DNA of 64,000 nt, taken from JBAXPV01 sp037132075. Lineage in GTDB: Bacteria > Bacteroidota > Bacteroidia > Bacteroidales > CAIXZF01. Position numbers and translations under genes: made by a program. The notes under the pieces are model-generated. The model was not told the DNA's origin and did no database searches. It worked only from the letters and a program-made list of their open reading frames with translations. The stretch is from contig JBAXPV010000002.1 of NCBI GenBank assembly GCA_037132075.1, positions 62,001 through 126,000 of the forward strand, read 5' to 3'. Position 1 is the stretch's first letter; each line of letters starts with the position of its first letter. Shown one piece after another: positions 61,742 to 64,000 of this stretch.

Positions 61742-61926
61742 CCCATGAAATTGACAAGTGTAAACCGTATTTCAAATGGCAGGTTGCAGAAATGTATAAT
61801 GTCGATGTAAAAACCCTTAACGCCTGGCTGAAACCTTTCGAGGACCGGATCGGAGAGCCGACAAAACGAAAAAAATACACACCCAAACAGGTTGAAATGA
61901 TATTTTATTGTATAGGAACACCTTAA
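61738..61926 (+). CDS. Small helix-turn-helix protein
   Basis: A 62-residue protein with a MerR/DUF4248-like helix-turn-helix: WQVAEMYNVDVKTLNAWLKPFED, then a basic KRKKYTPKQVEMIF. Overlaps the ATPase stop by four bases (ATGA). Possibly a late regulator. Confidence 0.55.
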   Translation: MTHEIDKCKPYFKWQVAEMYNVDVKTLNAWLKPFEDRIGEPTKRKKYTPKQVEMIFYCIGTP

Positions 61927-61935
61927 ATCAAACAC

Positions 61936-62175
61936 ATGAACACAATTATTCTTTTTGAGACACTTATTTTAAGGGCACAATACCCTGGAATTACATTTAC
62001 TTACAACAAAGAATTTTTCAGACGTACCCAGATTGGGCAGATACGTTGGGGGCAACTTGTAAGAAAAGAACGCGAACCCAGTCTAAACGAAATCGAAAAC
62101 TTGTGTAAGGTTTTCAGAGTTGATTTTGTTGAGTTTCTGAATTCTGTAAGCGTAGGACCCGCACGAATTTCATAG
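61936..62175 (+). CDS. Small Cro/XRE-like protein
   Basis: A 79-residue protein resembling a short XRE helix-turn-helix: YNKEFFRRTQIGQIRWGQLVRKEREPSLNEIENLCKVFRVDF. It shares the terminal helix pattern with the protein at 53282. Probably a transcription regulator of the element. Confidence 0.5.
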   Translation: MNTIILFETLILRAQYPGITFTYNKEFFRRTQIGQIRWGQLVRKEREPSLNEIENLCKVFRVDFVEFLNSVSVGPARIS

Positions 62176-62211
62176 TTCATGAGTTACGCTGGCATTTGCC
62201 AATAGAATAAT

Positions 62212-62266
62212 ATCACCGGGGGGGTGATTGCTCCATGAAGAGCCGGGAGAAATCCTGGCTTTTTTT
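62212..62266 (+). terminator. Hairpin plus GNRA-loop terminator
   Basis: ATCACC-GGGGG-GGTGAT (62212-62228) is followed by a strong terminator, AGCCGGGA-GAAA-TCCTGGCT (62241-62260) with a GAAA loop and seven T's. It ends the regulatory/ATPase block before the structural genes. Confidence 0.88.
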
Positions 62267-62297
62267 ATGCGCTATAGAGGGATAATAAGGGATTATC

Positions 62298-62337
62298 ACG
62301 GAGAATGACGGAGAATAACGGAAAATGACGGAGAATG
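62298..62337 (+). repeat. Four 10-bp tandem repeats
   Basis: Four head-to-tail copies of ACGGARAATR (consensus ACGGAGAATG). They lie between the terminator and the first structural gene, where iteron-like binding sites or a promoter control region would be expected. Confidence 0.65.
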
Positions 62338-62406
62338 GCGAAATCAGTTTTCCAGGTGAGTTCATATTTGTGGCTCAAAACCTTTTAACACCAAAAAAAG
62401 AGCAAC

Positions 62407-62553
62407 ATGTTTGAAAAATTGTTTAAATCGACAAAAGCAATGGGATGGATCACCCTGTTGACTCTGGTCGTTGTCCTGTTCTTTGTCATTGACAATTACA
62501 GGTCAAAAAATGCATTTGGCTTGATCAAGCCTGCAACAGCTCCCGCAGCATAA
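62407..62553 (+). CDS. Small one-helix membrane protein
   Basis: A 48-residue protein: short amphipathic N-terminus, one membrane helix (GWITLLTLVVVLFFVIDNY) and a short Ala/Pro tail. Size and layout match minor membrane proteins of membrane-containing phages, or filamentous coat proteins without a signal peptide. Upstream of the capsid candidate by 11 bases. Confidence 0.55.
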   Translation: MFEKLFKSTKAMGWITLLTLVVVLFFVIDNYRSKNAFGLIKPATAPAA

Positions 62554-62564
62554 CCCTCACGAAA

Positions 62565-63137
62565 ATGGCAGAACAAAATTCAATCCAGAAAGCGTTAGGG
62601 GAAAAATTTTCCTTTACCGTAAGAAACCGTTCGGCTAATGACATCGTCATTGCCTTACTGGCAGCTTGCTTTAACACAACCAAGGCTGTTTATGTCCCTG
62701 GCGTGGGCGAGCATGATGCTCCCACCATTAAACTGGTTCAGAACGATGCTTCGGCTATCGTTGGTGCCGGGTACCTTGTCGATGCTGTAGCTATTGACGG
62801 CGAAATTGCACCCACTGTGACCCTGGTCCCAGCCAATTCAAAAATGACCTATGCTCATTTCCGTGAGTATGTCAAGAATTACGGGAAACTCTGCAAAGAG
62901 ATCATCATCCAGGTCAGCAATTCTGATGTGTTTGCAAACACTATGGAAATTGTAAAAGCAACCCCACTTCAGGGAGCTGCAATCCAGTCATTCAACCTGC
63001 AGGACTTTAAGTCACTGACCCAACAGGATACCACAAAGATCATCATCCCTGTCGGAGATCTCGATCTCACTTTCGACACGCTGATCATGATGAACTTCCC
63101 TGCCGGACGTGACGTAAGCATCACCTTCAAGTTCTAA
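62565..63137 (+). CDS. Major capsid protein candidate (beta-rich, jelly-roll-like)
   Basis: A 190-residue protein without signal peptide, made almost wholly of short hydrophobic strands (FSFTVRNRS, IVIALLAACF, IKLVQND, EIIIQVSNSD, KIIIPVGDLDLTF, SITFKF) and turns. The strand order and the closing strand look like a single jelly-roll fold. It is the largest protein of the structural block and has its own terminator, as expected for an abundant protein. A double jelly-roll would be about twice as long. Capsid identity is inferred from position and fold only. Confidence 0.5.
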   Translation: MAEQNSIQKALGEKFSFTVRNRSANDIVIALLAACFNTTKAVYVPGVGEHDAPTIKLVQNDASAIVGAGYLVDAVAIDGEIAPTVTLVPANSKMTYAHFREYVKNYGKLCKEIIIQVSNSDVFANTMEIVKATPLQGAAIQSFNLQDFKSLTQQDTTKIIIPVGDLDLTFDTLIMMNFPAGRDVSITFKF

Positions 63138-63161
63138 AAAACTTTTCCTTGCCTGAGTCCA

Positions 63162-63203
63162 GAAGCCCCCAACCCAGTATTGGGGAAGGGGGCTTCCTTT
63201 TTT
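63162..63203 (+). terminator. Terminator after the capsid candidate
   Basis: GAAGCCCCC (63162-63170) pairs with GGGGGCTTC (63188-63196) with extra CCAA/TTGG pairing inside, followed by CTTTTTT. A strong rho-independent terminator. Confidence 0.9.
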
Positions 63204-63222
63204 ATCTCAAATCATTTTCACA

Positions 63223-63720
63223 GTGGAACTATCAACCCTTATCAATAACAAAAGGCCGGAAATGAACCTGTTATATCGCAGGTATCGCATCTTTGAAGAG
63301 CCAAGTCCCGAAAGCATCAAACGCGGGTATGCCAAGCATGGGAAACCATTTATGACCAAAGTCATTGGCACCCTCTCCGGGAATCCCTCAATCAGTAATT
63401 TCAGTTTATCGGATGGTATCCCAGGGCTTACCGGCGAGGATCCCAACCTGATCGGACCATTGCCAGATCCCAATGCCCCGGCAGCTACCTCAGCCAGTGG
63501 CGGCAAAGTATGGGGATTTCTTGACAAACTCTTTGGAACCGTCAGCAATGCCGGGAATGCCATTGGAGGATTCAAGGCTTCCATCACAGGGGATTCTTCA
63601 GGAGCGCCCACTACTGTCAACTATCCCGTGACAGGTAGTTCCAACAAAACCATGTATATCATCGGTGGAATACTGGTAGTCGCCCTCATTATTATCATCG
63701 TCTGGAAGCGCAAGTCATGA
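63223..63720 (+). CDS. Membrane-anchored structural protein
   Basis: A 165-residue protein: a basic N-terminal part, a Gly/Ser/Asn-rich loop region (about 60-135, GSSNKTMYIIGG) and one C-terminal membrane helix (GILVVALIIIIVWKRKS). A virion protein spanning an internal membrane or a tail-anchored vertex protein is plausible. The start codon is GTG at 63223. Its stop overlaps the next start (ATGA). Confidence 0.55.
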   Translation: MELSTLINNKRPEMNLLYRRYRIFEEPSPESIKRGYAKHGKPFMTKVIGTLSGNPSISNFSLSDGIPGLTGEDPNLIGPLPDPNAPAATSASGGKVWGFLDKLFGTVSNAGNAIGGFKASITGDSSGAPTTVNYPVTGSSNKTMYIIGGILVVALIIIIVWKRKS

Positions 63721-63896
63721 AGCTGTCCCATATTATGATATTAATAATCCTCGGGCTTGTCATTGTCGTGTTGTGGAAGAAAGCGAAGGCTAATAATTCA
63801 ACAACATCGCAAACATCCAATTTTCCAAAATATGGAACAGCAGGATATTGGGACATTCTCGCGCGTAACTCGCCTACTGGTGCGATAAATATGTGA
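63717..63896 (+). CDS. Small one-helix membrane protein
   Basis: A 59-residue protein: MKLSHIMILIILGLVIVVLW then KKAKANNS and a soluble tail (GTAGYWDILARNSPTGAINM). The lead pattern MKLxxI...LWxKxKA recurs in the next gene, so they are likely paralogues. Overlaps the previous gene by four bases. Confidence 0.6.
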   Translation: MKLSHIMILIILGLVIVVLWKKAKANNSTTSQTSNFPKYGTAGYWDILARNSPTGAINM

Positions 63897-63910
63897 TAAT
63901 CTAATAACAC

Positions 63911-64000
63911 ATGAAACTGAAAAACATCATCGTATTTTTATTGTTTGCCCTGGTCGCATTTATCCTTTGGCGTAAAGTCAAAGCCAGTAAAGCGCCCCAG
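63911..64000 (+). CDS. Small membrane protein, partial at window edge
   Basis: Only the first 30 residues are visible: MKLKNIIVFLLFALVAFILW then RKVKASKAPQ. It is a paralogue-like copy of the preceding gene (MKL..I..LW.K.KA). The element therefore continues past the right edge. Confidence 0.55.
   Translation, partial: MKLKNIIVFLLFALVAFILWRKVKASKAPQ

Overview
The window looks like a chromosome segment from a member of the Bacteroidota, probably an environmental Bacteroidales-type lineage. The support is: type IX secretion sorting domains on several large secreted proteins, a PorP/SprF-like protein, a SusC-style TonB receptor paired with an HYC_CC_PP-like protein, promoters of the TTG / TAnnTTTG type, A-rich sequences instead of Shine-Dalgarno sites, and the folP-DUF1599-DoxX-like gene order. 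No rRNA is present. Two tRNA-Leu genes are.

Bases 1-50,200 are host chromosome. In order they hold: an M23 peptidase / MFS / inositol-phosphatase operon (minus); a uridine-kinase-like protein and a GH13 amylase; the tRNA-Leu pair; a TPR protein, peptidase E and a metal-type TonB locus with a structured leader; a long minus-strand operon (DUF1599, DoxX-like, orphan ABC permease, tpiA, prmA, a 1,497-residue secreted protein, plsY); folP and cdaA; a CotH protein and other T9SS substrates; ABC-F, def, yqgF and dapD; a FixG-like ferredoxin; and a cluster of a giant type-B T9SS substrate, a PorP-like protein and a PD40/OmpA-like/DUF1573 fusion.

Bases 43,670-48,805 appear to form a self-contained sigma-54 regulon. 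A REC-PAS-PAS histidine kinase and an NtrC-type activator lie next to three tandem transcription units. Each unit has a GG-N10-GC (-24/-12) promoter, a conserved GTGTGCG-rich upstream site about 120-170 bp further upstream, and a matching two-hairpin terminator. Unit A encodes a DUF4402 secreted protein. Unit B keeps only the promoter, the gene tail and the terminator. Unit C encodes an otherwise unlisted 31-residue membrane peptide.

Bases ~50,500-64,000 (continuing past the right edge) are an accessory element that looks like an integrated small phage. It has a toxin-antitoxin pair and a GIY-YIG-like gene between two 116-bp direct repeats, a CI-like repressor facing an operator/promoter, a chain of overlapping small early genes, and a run of strong hairpins. 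These are followed by a rolling-circle HUH Rep, an SSB, a recent tandem duplication carrying a Gly-X minisatellite gene, a soluble packaging-type ATPase, a beta-rich capsid candidate and several one-helix membrane proteins. The combination suggests a membrane-containing, rolling-circle-replicating phage, broadly like the FLiP/corticovirus type, rather than a tailed or filamentous phage. No integrase lies in the window. The virion assignment is inference.
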